Of a stretch of DNA of 8,792 nt, positions 1 to 6,205 are shown in pieces. The notes under the pieces are model-generated. The model was given only the letters and a program-made list of their open reading frames with translations, searched no databases and was not told where the DNA came from. A program made the translations under genes and the position numbers. The stretch lies in assembly GCA_003223775.1 (NCBI GenBank), contig QHWK01000061.1, positions 1 through 8,792 of the forward strand, in the 5' to 3' direction. Origin of the DNA: Acidobacteriota bacterium (GTDB lineage Bacteria; Acidobacteriota; Vicinamibacteria; Vicinamibacterales; CAVVIG01). Numbering within the stretch: position 1 is the stretch's first letter; each line of letters begins with the position of its first letter.

Positions 1-7
1 CCTCGCC

Positions 8-2617
8 CTACACGTGCTCCGCATAACCCCGCACGACGATCTGCTGCGGCTCGCCGACCGCCACGTCGAACCGTTCCACGCGCAGCGCCGCGCGCAGATC
101 GGCCTCGACGATCGGCATCAACCCGACGGTGGTGTCGTGCGCCTGGACGCTGACGCTCGTGATCGGCACCTTCAGCGGCTGCTTCGCTTCCGACCGCTGC
201 TTGCGCACCTCGAACAGCACGTCGGTGGCCCACTGGTACGCGCGCTGGTCGAGCTCGCGCGTCGCCTCGCTGTCGTCACCGACCAGCGCGGCGAGCTCCT
301 CCGCCTTCGGCCACGCTGCGCGATGGACGGAGCCTTCCTGCCACCACGACCAGACCTCCTCGGTCACGTACGGCAGGAACGGCGCGAAGAGCCGCAGCAT
401 CACCGACAGCGCCGCGCGCAGCGCCGCGTTCGCCGATCCGGCGCCGCCCGGCCCCTGCTCGCCGTACCGGCGCCCCTTCACGAGCTCGAGGTAGTCGTCG
501 CAGAACCGCCAGAAGAACGACTCGGCGCGCTGCAGCGCGCGCGTGTAGTCGTACTCCTCGAAGGCGCGCGTCACCTCGTCGACGAGCGCCGCGAGGCTGC
601 GGATCATCGCGCGATCGACCGGCGCGACGATCATCGAAGACGAGGACCCCGTTGCGCCGGACGCCGCGCTCGATTCGCTCAGCGCGAACTTCGACGCGTT
701 CAGAATCTTGATCGCCAGACGGCGCCCGACGCGCATCTGATTCGTGTCGAACGCGGTGTCCGCGCCCTGCCGCCCGCTCGCCGCCCAGTAGCGCACGCCG
801 TCGGAGCCGTGCTCCTCGAGCAGCGCCATCGGTGTGACGACGTTGCCTTTCGACTTCGACATCTTCTTGCGGTCGGGATCGAGAATCCAGCCGGAGATCG
901 CCGCGTTCCACCACGGCAGCGTGCCGTGCTCGAGATGCGAGCGCAGCACCGAGCTGAACAGCCAGGTGCGGATGATGTCGTGCGCCTGCGGCCGCAGATC
1001 CATCGGGAACGTGCGCGCGAACAGATCCAGATCGTCCGGCCAACCGCACACGATCTGCGGCGACACCGACGAAGTCGCCCACGTGTCCATCACGTCGGGA
1101 TCACCGACGAAGCCGCCGGGCACGCCGCGCTGCTCGGGACGATAGCCCGGTGGGACGTCGGTCGACGGATCGATCGGCAGGCGATCCTCGGCCGCCGCAA
1201 TCGGATGGTCGTGCTGCGTCGCGCCGAGGTCGGAGATCGGATACCACACCGGAAACGCCACGCCGAAGTACCGCTGGCGGCTGACGCACCAGTCGCCGTT
1301 CAGGCCGTTGGTCCAGTTCTCGTACCGCGTCCGCATGTATTCCGGGTGCCACTTCAGCTCGCGGCCGCGCTCGATGAGCGCCTCTCGGAACTCGATCGTC
1401 TTGATGAACCACTGGCGGCTCGTGACGATCTCGAGGGGGCGATCGCCTTTCTCGTAGAACTTCACCGCGTGCGTGATCGGCCGCGGGTCGCCCTGCAGCG
1501 CGCCGCCCGCGCGCAGCTGCTCGACGATCTTGACGCGCGCCTTGTTCGCCGACAGCCGCGCGAGCTCGTCGTAGTGACGCTGCGCCGCGCCGGCGTCGCT
1601 CGACTCCCAGCCCGGCGCGCCCCACGAGACTGGACGCAGCGTGCCGTCGGCCTGAATCACGGCGCGCACCGGCAGGTTCAACTCGCGCCACCAGGTGACG
1701 TCGGTGATGTCGCCGAAGGTGCAGATCATCGCGATGCCGCTCCCCTTTTCGGGATCGGCCAGCCCGTGCGCCTTCACCGGCACGCGGACGCCGAAGAGCG
1801 GCGTCTCGACCTCGCGGCCGACGAGCCCCTTGTAGCGCTCATCGTCGGGATGCGCGACGAGCGCCACGCACGCCGGAATCAACTCGGGCCGCGTCGTCTC
1901 GATCTCGACCGACGGACGGCCGAGACTTCGCGCGACGCCGGCGTCGGCGATGCGGAACGCGATCTTGTGAAACGCGCCGGCGACCTCGCGATCCTCGAGC
2001 TCCGCCTGCGCCACCGCGGTCTTGAAGTCGACGTCCCAGAGCGTCGGCGCTTCGTTCTGATACGCGAGGCCGCGCTTCAGCAGATGCAGGAACGCGAGCT
2101 GCGAGACCTGCTGCGACTTGCGGCCGATGGTCGCATACGTCATCGACCAGTCGACCGACAGCCCGAGATACTTCCACAGGCGCTCGAACGCCTTCTCGTC
2201 TTCGGCGGTGAGCCGCGCGCACAGCTCGATGAAGTTCGGCCGCGACACCGACACCGGCGGTTTGGGAGGTTCAGTCGGCGGCGTGAACGACGGATCGTAG
2301 GGCAGCGACGGATCGCAGCGGACGCCGTAATAATTCTGCACGCGGCGCTCGGTCGGCAGGCCGTTGTCGTCCCATCCCATCGGATAGAAGACTTCCCTGC
2401 CGCGCATGCGATGAAAGCGGGCGACGAGGTCGGTGTGCGTGAACGAGAAGACGTGGCCGACGTGCAGCGATCCGCTGACGGTCGGCGGCGGCGTGTCGAT
2501 CGAGTACACCTCGGCGCGGGGCCGCGAGCGGTCGAACCGGTAGACGCCGCTCGCTTCCCAGCGCGCCATCCATTTCGCTTCCAGCCCTTCGAGGGCCGGC
2601 TTCTCCGGGAGCGCCAT
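8..2617 (-). CDS. valS: Valyl-tRNA synthetase (actinobacterial/archaeal-like GWDDNG type)
   Basis: Class I cytosolic aminoacyl-tRNA synthetase that charges tRNA-Val with valine. From the ATG at 2617 it is 869 residues. Visible landmarks are the HIGH motif as HVGH (residues 52-55, within SGSLHVGH), GWDDNGLPTERRV (81-93), a CP1 editing domain with ETTRPE (240-245), HPDDERY (256-262) and GSGIAMICTFGD (292-303), and KMSKS (585-589). An anticodon-binding helical domain follows, including DDYLELVKGR. The E. coli ValS motif GTDHAGIATQ is replaced by GWDDNGLPTERR, typical as I recall of the actinobacterial/archaeal subgroup, and there is no long C-terminal coiled-coil arm. An in-frame ATG at 2644 would add nine residues (TGLLYDPV), but it lies in the heptamer repeat. 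I prefer 2617 because the LPEKP start is family-like and a TATA-like box lies between the two ATGs. Neither has a Shine-Dalgarno. The stop is TAG at 8-10. Identity is very secure; the start less so. Confidence 0.96.
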   Translation of the reverse strand: MALPEKPALEGLEAKWMARWEASGVYRFDRSRPRAEVYSIDTPPPTVSGSLHVGHVFSFTHTDLVARFHRMRGREVFYPMGWDDNGLPTERRVQNYYGVRCDPSLPYDPSFTPPTEPPKPPVSVSRPNFIELCARLTAEDEKAFERLWKYLGLSVDWSMTYATIGRKSQQVSQLAFLHLLKRGLAYQNEAPTLWDVDFKTAVAQAELEDREVAGAFHKIAFRIADAGVARSLGRPSVEIETTRPELIPACVALVAHPDDERYKGLVGREVETPLFGVRVPVKAHGLADPEKGSGIAMICTFGDITDVTWWRELNLPVRAVIQADGTLRPVSWGAPGWESSDAGAAQRHYDELARLSANKARVKIVEQLRAGGALQGDPRPITHAVKFYEKGDRPLEIVTSRQWFIKTIEFREALIERGRELKWHPEYMRTRYENWTNGLNGDWCVSRQRYFGVAFPVWYPISDLGATQHDHPIAAAEDRLPIDPSTDVPPGYRPEQRGVPGGFVGDPDVMDTWATSSVSPQIVCGWPDDLDLFARTFPMDLRPQAHDIIRTWLFSSVLRSHLEHGTLPWWNAAISGWILDPDRKKMSKSKGNVVTPMALLEEHGSDGVRYWAASGRQGADTAFDTNQMRVGRRLAIKILNASKFALSESSAASGATGSSSSMIVAPVDRAMIRSLAALVDEVTRAFEEYDYTRALQRAESFFWRFCDDYLELVKGRRYGEQGPGGAGSANAALRAALSVMLRLFAPFLPYVTEEVWSWWQEGSVHRAAWPKAEELAALVGDDSEATRELDQRAYQWATDVLFEVRKQRSEAKQPLKVPITSVSVQAHDTTVGLMPIVEADLRAALRVERFDVAVGEPQQIVVRGYAEHV

Positions 2618-2623
2618 CACGGG

Positions 2624-2631
2624 ATCGTATA
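2624..2631 (-). promoter_or_regulatory. Candidate -10-like TATACGAT box directly upstream of valS
   Basis: On the minus strand TATACGAT ends six bases before the preferred valS ATG (2617). It fits a TANNNT-type -10 (TACGAT) at the short distance expected for a leaderless or near-leaderless transcript. The lack of any Shine-Dalgarno before this ATG agrees. No convincing -35 is seen; that position falls inside the heptamer array. This is inference from position and composition only. Confidence 0.3.
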
Positions 2632-2642
2632 ACAACCCCGTC

Positions 2643-2796
2643 ATGGCTGATGGCTGATGGCTTATGGCAATGGTTGATGGCTGATTGCGATGGCTGATGG
2701 CGATGGTTGATGGCTGATGGCGATGGTTGATGGCTGATTGATGGCTTTCAGTGCCTATCCATCAGCCATAGCCATTAGCCATTAGCCATCAGCCAT
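2643..2796. repeat. Heptamer-array inverted repeat (ATGGCTG units, hairpin architecture)
   Basis: Reading the plus strand, 2643-2747 is an uninterrupted run of 16 short units: ATGGCTG, ATGGTTG, ATGGCTT (7 bp), ATGGCG/ATGGCA/ATTGCG (6 bp) and one ATTG. Within it a 20-bp higher-order unit (ATGGCTG+ATGGCG+ATGGTTG) occurs at 2690-2709 and again at 2710-2729. After a 13-bp centre (2748-2760) the complementary array follows at 2761-2796 as ATCAGCC, ATAGCC, ATTAGCC, ATTAGCC, ATCAGCC. The two arms can pair over about 35 bp with mismatches. The element fills the whole gap between the response regulator and valS, and overlaps the end of the former and the upstream alternative start of the latter. No spacers and no coding capacity are apparent. 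It resembles short-tandem heptamer repeats described in other bacteria, but its function is unknown. Confidence 0.85.
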
Positions 2797-3990
2797 GTCG
2801 CCGCGCGCGTCCTGGCGGAGCGCGCTCTTGATCTTCGCGATCTCCTCGCGCACGAACTGTTCGGCGACGCGCGACACGATGTCGCCGACCGTCTCGCGGA
2901 TCGCGCGATCGGTGAGGCGCTCGAGCACGAGCCGCGTCACCTGCTCGACCACGTCGTCGGTGATCGCCGCCGCATGCGACGATGGCCACACGGCAGGCGC
3001 GTGATCGTGCTGCTCGGACGCGAGCAGCGCGGCGAAGGCGTCGGCGAGCGTCGGCAGCTCCGCGACGGCGGCGGCACCGCCGGTCGTGGTATGCGCCGCG
3101 GCTGACGCCGGCATCGAAGGCGCAGCCGCAGCAGAGGCTTCGACCGCCGGTAACGCGTTCGGCGTCCGCGACGGCTGCGCGGGCGGCTCGAACGCCGGCG
3201 CCTCGAACGACGCGATGTCGAACGGCGTCAGCTCCGGCGGCTCCTGCGCCAGCGGCAGATCGATGGCGGGTTCGGGCGCGGGCGGCGCGGGCAAGTCCCA
3301 TTGTTCCGTCGCGGCGGAGCCGGAGCCGGCGCCCGCGGCGCCGAACCAGTCGATCTCGGAATCGAGCGGCGCTGCTTCCGTGACGTGCGCTTCGCCGGGC
3401 AACGACACGGGCGTCGGCGGCGTGGGCGGCGGCGTAGCCGCCTGCCGGCTCGTGATCGCCGCGTCGAGCTGATCGAAGTAGTCGTCGAGCGGCACGGCGG
3501 CCGACGCGATGGGACTCGTCGGCGTCGCGCGCGGATCCGGCACGTCGGGCGCCTGCTGCGCAGCCGGAATCTCGAGCGGCGGCGCGACTTCGGCGTTGAT
3601 CGACGCCGGCAGCTGATGGCTCTTCGCGAGCAGCTCCTTGACGCGGCTGATGACGAGCTGCGGCTCGAACGGCTTCGCGAGCACGCCGTCGCAGCCGGCT
3701 TCGGCGGCGAGCGCCTGATCGACCGGCTCGAACGCGCCGGTCAGCAGGACGACGGGAATGTGCGAGAGCTTCGGCGACTGCCGGATGTACTGCGCCACCT
3801 CATAGCCGTTCTTGCCCGGCATGCCGATGTCGGCGAGCACGATGTCGGGCGGCGTGGCGGCTTCGAGGCGTTCGATGGCTTGATCGCCGTCGCTGACGGC
3901 GACCACCTGCACGTCTTCATCGGCAAACGTCAGCTCGATGACGCGCTGAATGGTGACGCTGTCGTCGGCGAGGAGAAGAGTATGGCTCAC
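2782..3990 (-). CDS. Response regulator: CheY-like receiver, Ala/Pro linker, C-terminal helical module
   Basis: A cytoplasmic two-component response regulator without a recognisable DNA-binding output domain. From the GTG at 3990 it is 402 residues. Residues 1-120 are a receiver with every conserved site: acidic pair D9/D10, phospho-acceptor D54 (IVLADIGMPG), T84 (VLLTGA) and K106 (LAKPFEP). About 125-335 is a low-complexity Ala/Pro/Glu linker. Residues 343-392 form an amphipathic helical segment (DDVVEQVTRLVLERL, then VAEQFVREEIAKIK), probably for oligomerisation or partner binding. The VREEI stretch weakly recalls the PopZ/DUF2497 C-terminus. GTG 3990 is preferred: AGG lies six bases upstream and the product begins at SHTLLLADDSVTIQ. 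An ATG at 4008 adds six residues, and a TTG at 4050 lies in a repeat. The last residues (MADG) and the TAA stop come from the heptamer array. Its partner kinase is not in the window. Confidence 0.88.
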   Translation of the reverse strand: MSHTLLLADDSVTIQRVIELTFADEDVQVVAVSDGDQAIERLEAATPPDIVLADIGMPGKNGYEVAQYIRQSPKLSHIPVVLLTGAFEPVDQALAAEAGCDGVLAKPFEPQLVISRVKELLAKSHQLPASINAEVAPPLEIPAAQQAPDVPDPRATPTSPIASAAVPLDDYFDQLDAAITSRQAATPPPTPPTPVSLPGEAHVTEAAPLDSEIDWFGAAGAGSGSAATEQWDLPAPPAPEPAIDLPLAQEPPELTPFDIASFEAPAFEPPAQPSRTPNALPAVEASAAAAPSMPASAAAHTTTGGAAAVAELPTLADAFAALLASEQHDHAPAVWPSSHAAAITDDVVEQVTRLVLERLTDRAIRETVGDIVSRVAEQFVREEIAKIKSALRQDARGDMADG

Positions 3991-4023
3991 CTTGTGCCTA
4001 TCGGCCATAGCGCTGCGCGCATG

Positions 4024-4092
4024 TAGGGCTGGGGCTAGGGGGCTAGCCAAAGTGTAAAGCCTTGCCCCCCAGCCAGCCCCTGGTCCCTAGCG
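4024..4092. repeat. GGGGCTAG-type heptamer inverted repeat
   Basis: The plus strand carries TAGGGCTGGGGCTAGGGGGC at 4024-4043 and tag/ccc-rich complementary copies at 4065-4092 (CCCCCCAGCCAGCCCC at 4065-4080, then TGGTCCCTAGC). Between them lies an AT-richer centre, AAAGTGTAAAGCC (4050-4062). The plan (short GGCT-centred tandem units, small unique centre, inverted tandem units) matches the 2643-2796 element although the unit differs. It occupies the gap between the mutase small subunit and the response regulator. It could form an imperfect hairpin in RNA, but no T-tract follows on either strand, so a Rho-independent terminator is not supported. Confidence 0.7.
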
Positions 4093-4095
4093 CTG

Positions 4096-4494
4096 CTACA
4101 CGCGTGCGCGGGCGTTGGCGTTGATGAAGTCGATGATCTCCTGCATCGGCGTGCCGGGAAGGAACACGCCTTTGACGCCAATCTCCTTCAGTTTCGGGAT
4201 GTCCACGCCGGGGATGATCCCGCCGAGGAGCACGATCACGTCGTCGAGTCCTTTCTCGCGAAGCAGCTGCATCAGCCGCGGCGCGATGTGGTTGTGGGCG
4301 CCGGAGAGGATCGAGAGACCGATGACGTCGGCGTCCTCCTGCAGCGCGGCGGAGGCGATCTGCTCAGGCGTCTGGCGGAGGCCGGTGTAGATGACTTCCA
4401 TGCCCGCGTCGCGCAGCGCGCGCGCGATGACCTTGGCGCCGCGGTCGTGGCCGTCGAGGCCGGGCTTTGCGATGACGACTCTGAGCTTTCGCAT
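4096..4494 (-). CDS. Methylmalonyl-CoA mutase family, small B12-binding subunit
   Basis: A stand-alone cobalamin-binding subunit (132 residues) of a two-gene acyl-CoA mutase. It holds adenosylcobalamin in the base-off/His-on form while the large subunit binds the acyl-CoA. The signature is complete: D14-x-H16-x-x-G19 (DGHDRG, with H16 the axial cobalt ligand), S61-x-L63 (LSILSGAH) and G91-G92 (LLGGIIPG). The length and Rossmann-like alternation match the family. The ATG at 4494 directly opens MRKLRVVIAKPGLDGHDRG, so the start is secure even though no good Shine-Dalgarno precedes it. The stop is TAG at 4096-4098. It lies 102 bp downstream of the large-subunit gene on the same strand, the usual order for split mutases. 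Substrate specificity resides in the large subunit. This gene looks intact while its partner is broken. Confidence 0.95.
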   Translation of the reverse strand: MRKLRVVIAKPGLDGHDRGAKVIARALRDAGMEVIYTGLRQTPEQIASAALQEDADVIGLSILSGAHNHIAPRLMQLLREKGLDDVIVLLGGIIPGVDIPKLKEIGVKGVFLPGTPMQEIIDFINANARARV

Positions 4495-4525
4495 ACTGAC
4501 GCTGACAGGGGCTGACTCCGATGGT

Positions 4526-4581
4526 TGTAGGGCGAGGCTTTCAGCCTCGCCTTTCGGCGACCCTGAAAGGGTCGCCCTACA
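4526..4581. repeat. REP/REPIN-like double-hairpin palindrome between the mutase genes
   Basis: A 56-bp element with outer arms TGTAGGGCGA (4526-4535) and TCGCCCTACA (4572-4581). Two perfect 9-bp hairpins lie inside: GGCGAGGCT/AGCCTCGCC (4531-4539 with 4543-4551, loop TTC) and GGCGACCCT/AGGGTCGCC (4556-4564 with 4568-4576, loop GAA). A TTTC spacer at 4552-4555 separates them. The whole is almost its own reverse complement, differing mainly in the swapped GG/CC stem pairs and the spacer. That is the layout of a REPIN (two inverted REP sequences). No T-tract follows, so a classical terminator is unlikely; a role in 3'-end protection or in dosing the two subunits is possible. No RAYT/TnpA_REP transposase gene lies in the window. 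Confidence 0.85.
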
Positions 4582-4582
4582 G

Positions 4583-4599
4583 CTAGCCTCTAGCCCCTA
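4583..4599. repeat. CTAGCCY heptamer run overlapping the mutase stop codon
   Basis: The plus strand reads CTAGCCT CTAGCCC CTA, i.e. two and a half heptamers abutting the REPIN-like element. The final CTA (4597-4599) is the reverse complement of the TAG stop of the mutase large-subunit gene. The unit is that of the 4024-4092 element, so the same repeat family sits in two neighbouring gaps. Confidence 0.55.
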
Positions 4600-5559
4600 A
4601 ATCACGGGCACTTCCTCGTACTCGCCCCAGACCTGGCGCAGAGCGTCGCACATCTCTCCCACCGTCGCGTACGCGCGCGCGGCGTCGAGAATCGGCGGCA
4701 TCAGGTTCTCGGTCGTTTTCGCGGCGGCGCGCAGACGATCGAGCGACCGCTGGACGGCGTCGTTGTTCCGCGTCCTGCGCAGCTTCTCGAGCTTCGCGAG
4801 CTGCGTGTCGGCGGCGGACTCGTCGATGTAGAGAATCTCGATCGGCGGCTCGTCGCGCTGCACGAAATCGTTGACGCCGACGATCACCTTCTCCTTGCGG
4901 TCGACGGCCTGCTGGAAGCGGTACGCGCTCTCGGCGATCTCCTTCTGCGGGAAGCCGCGCTCGATCGCCTCGACCATGCCGCCCATGCGGTCGATCTGGT
5001 CGAAGTAGGCGAGCGCCCCGTCCTCCATCTCCTTCGTCAGCTTCTCGACGAAGTACGAGCCGCCGAGCGGATCGGCGACGTTCGCGACGCCCGATTCGTG
5101 CGCGATGATCTGCTGAGTGCGGAGCGCGAGCGTCGCCGCCTCCGCCGTCGGCAGCGCGAGCGCCTCGTCGAGCGAGTTGGTGTGCAGCGAGTTGGTGCCG
5201 CCGAGCACCGCCGACAAGGCCTGCAGCGCCGTGCGCACCACGTTGTTGTAGGGCTGCTGGGCGGTGAGCGAGACACCGGCCGTCTGGCTGTGGAAGCGCA
5301 GCTTCCACGACCGGTCGCTTGTCGCGCCGAAGCGGTCGCGCATCGCCTCCGCCCAGATCTTCCGAGCCGCACGGTACTTCGCGATCTCCTCGAAGAAGTC
5401 GCTGTGCGCGTTGAAGAAGAAGGAGATTTGTGGGACGAAGCGATCGACGTCGAGCCCCGCGTCGACGCCCCACTGCACGTACTCGATGCCGTCCCGGAGC
5501 GTGAAGGCGAGCTCCTGCAGCGCCGTCGCCCCCGCCTCGCGGATGTGGTACCCGCTCAC
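4597..5559 (-). CDS. C-terminal fragment of the mutase large subunit, open from GTG 5559
   Basis: This is the downstream part of the broken gene above, listed because it is an intact 320-codon frame that could be called alone. It opens at GTG 5559 (SGYHIREAG) and contains H5 of GYHIREAG, which by my alignment matches active-site His244 of the Propionibacterium enzyme. It also has ISFFFNAHSDFFEEIAKYRA, FHSQTAGVSLTAQQPYNN, GGTNSLHTNSLDE, ANVADPLGGSYFVE and the C-terminal ARAYATVGEMCDALR. These are barrel strands 5-8 plus the linker found at the end of split large subunits. It lacks the N-terminal half of the barrel and the region that threads the CoA tail, so activity on its own is not expected. 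The GTG is simply the first start-like codon after the lesion; there is no evidence of real initiation there. Confidence 0.6.
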   Translation of the reverse strand: MSGYHIREAGATALQELAFTLRDGIEYVQWGVDAGLDVDRFVPQISFFFNAHSDFFEEIAKYRAARKIWAEAMRDRFGATSDRSWKLRFHSQTAGVSLTAQQPYNNVVRTALQALSAVLGGTNSLHTNSLDEALALPTAEAATLALRTQQIIAHESGVANVADPLGGSYFVEKLTKEMEDGALAYFDQIDRMGGMVEAIERGFPQKEIAESAYRFQQAVDRKEKVIVGVNDFVQRDEPPIEILYIDESAADTQLAKLEKLRRTRNNDAVQRSLDRLRAAAKTTENLMPPILDAARAYATVGEMCDALRQVWGEYEEVPVI

Positions 5560-5589
5560 CGAGATCGTGTTCCACTTCGGCGCCTCGCC

Positions 5590-5600
5590 GGCGCATTCCC
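5590..5600 (-). other. Deletion/frameshift junction in the mutase large-subunit gene
   Basis: On the minus strand the last in-frame codons are TCG GGA (Ser188, Gly189, ending at 5597). One stray A follows (5596), then TGC GCC GGC GAG (from 5595) in the new frame, reading C-A-G-E and leading into APKWNTI. Around 32-33 family residues that normally separate this Gly from the Cys-Ala are not encoded anywhere in the window. Confidence 0.85.
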
Positions 5601-6172
5601 GACAGCGTCTTCCAGCTCGCGGCCTGCTTCTCGGCCACGACGAGGTACATCCCGAAGATCATGGCGGCGGGCGAGTTGATCGTCATCGACGTCGTGATGT
5701 CGCCGAGGCGGATGCCGTCGAAGAGCGTCTCCATGTCGGCGAGCGACGTCACGTTGACGCCGCACTTCCCCACCTCGCCGAGCGAGAGCTCGTGGTCGGG
5801 ATCGCGCCCCATCAACGTCGGCAGATCGAACGCGACGCTCAGGCCGGTGCCGCCCGCGCGCAGCAGCGTCTTGTAGCGCGCGTTGGTCTCCTCCGGCGTG
5901 CCGAAGCCGGCGAACTGCCGCATCGTCCAGAGCTTGCCGCGGTAGCCGGTGGCGTGAATGCCGCGCGTGTACGGAAACTCGCCCGGGTGCGCGATGTCGC
6001 GCGCGTAGTCGATCGCCTCGACGTCCTCCGCCGTGTAGAGGCGCTCGATCGGGCGGCCGGAGATCGTCGTGAACTGCGCCGAGCGCTCGGGCGATTTCTT
6101 CAGCGCCGGCTCGAGCGTTTCGTGTTCCCACCGCTCTTTGCCGCGCTCCGCAATCGTTTTCATCTTCACGGC

Positions 6173-6178
6173 ATTATA
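6173..6178 (-). promoter_or_regulatory. TATAAT -10 box just upstream of the mutase large subunit
   Basis: The minus strand reads GGTATAATGCCGTGAAGATG, i.e. a perfect TATAAT ending nine bases before the ATG at 6163 (three before an in-frame GTG at 6169). A transcript starting about seven bases after the box would have almost no leader, and no Shine-Dalgarno precedes the ATG. The position 17 bp further upstream reads CCGGAA, a poor -35. Confidence 0.45.
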
Positions 6179-6205
6179 CCTGCCCGCCTCTGGCGTTCCG
6201 GCCCG

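Larger units (their letters stand above)
4597..6163 (-). pseudogene. Methylmalonyl-CoA mutase family large (catalytic) subunit, frameshifted by an internal deletion
   Basis: TIM-barrel subunit of an adenosylcobalamin-dependent acyl-CoA mutase (methylmalonyl-CoA to succinyl-CoA, or a close relative). It starts at ATG 6163 (MKTIAERGKERW). Residues 1-189 read normally through PYTRGIHATGYRGKLW, LSVAFDLPTLMGRD and the VVAEKQ helix to KTLSG. At about 5596 the frame changes. The family sequence resumes in the other frame at CAGEAPKWNTISVSGYH and continues to the natural end EEVPVI with TAG at 4597-4599. The segment normally between these points (QNDILKEY...PSMRL in relatives) is absent. By-eye comparison suggests about 98 nt were lost, which agrees with the observed frame change (3n+2). 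The first frame otherwise runs on as arginine-rich nonsense to a stop near 4583. Conservation on both sides is excellent, so the lesion is recent or an assembly error. Confidence 0.9.

Noticed and set aside
14..2632. Long plus-strand open frame (about 870 codons) across the valS region
   Set aside because: Its product is Arg/His/Asp-rich without any domain, and it is exactly antisense to an unmistakable valyl-tRNA synthetase; such frames are expected at high GC.
2643..2760. CRISPR array
   Set aside because: The units are 6-7 bp (20 bp at the higher order) and directly abut with no unique spacers; no cas genes are present.
4009..4050. TTG start at 4050 for the response regulator
   Set aside because: The added N-terminus is encoded by the GGGGCTAG repeat, has no ribosome-binding site and precedes the natural receiver start.
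4526..4581. Rho-independent terminator
   Set aside because: The stems are strong but no T-tract follows on either strand, and the near-palindromic pair of hairpins fits a REP/REPIN element better.
5590..5600. Programmed ribosomal frameshift in the mutase gene
   Set aside because: There is no slippery heptamer, and a conserved block of about 33 residues is absent in both frames, so frameshifting could not restore the protein.
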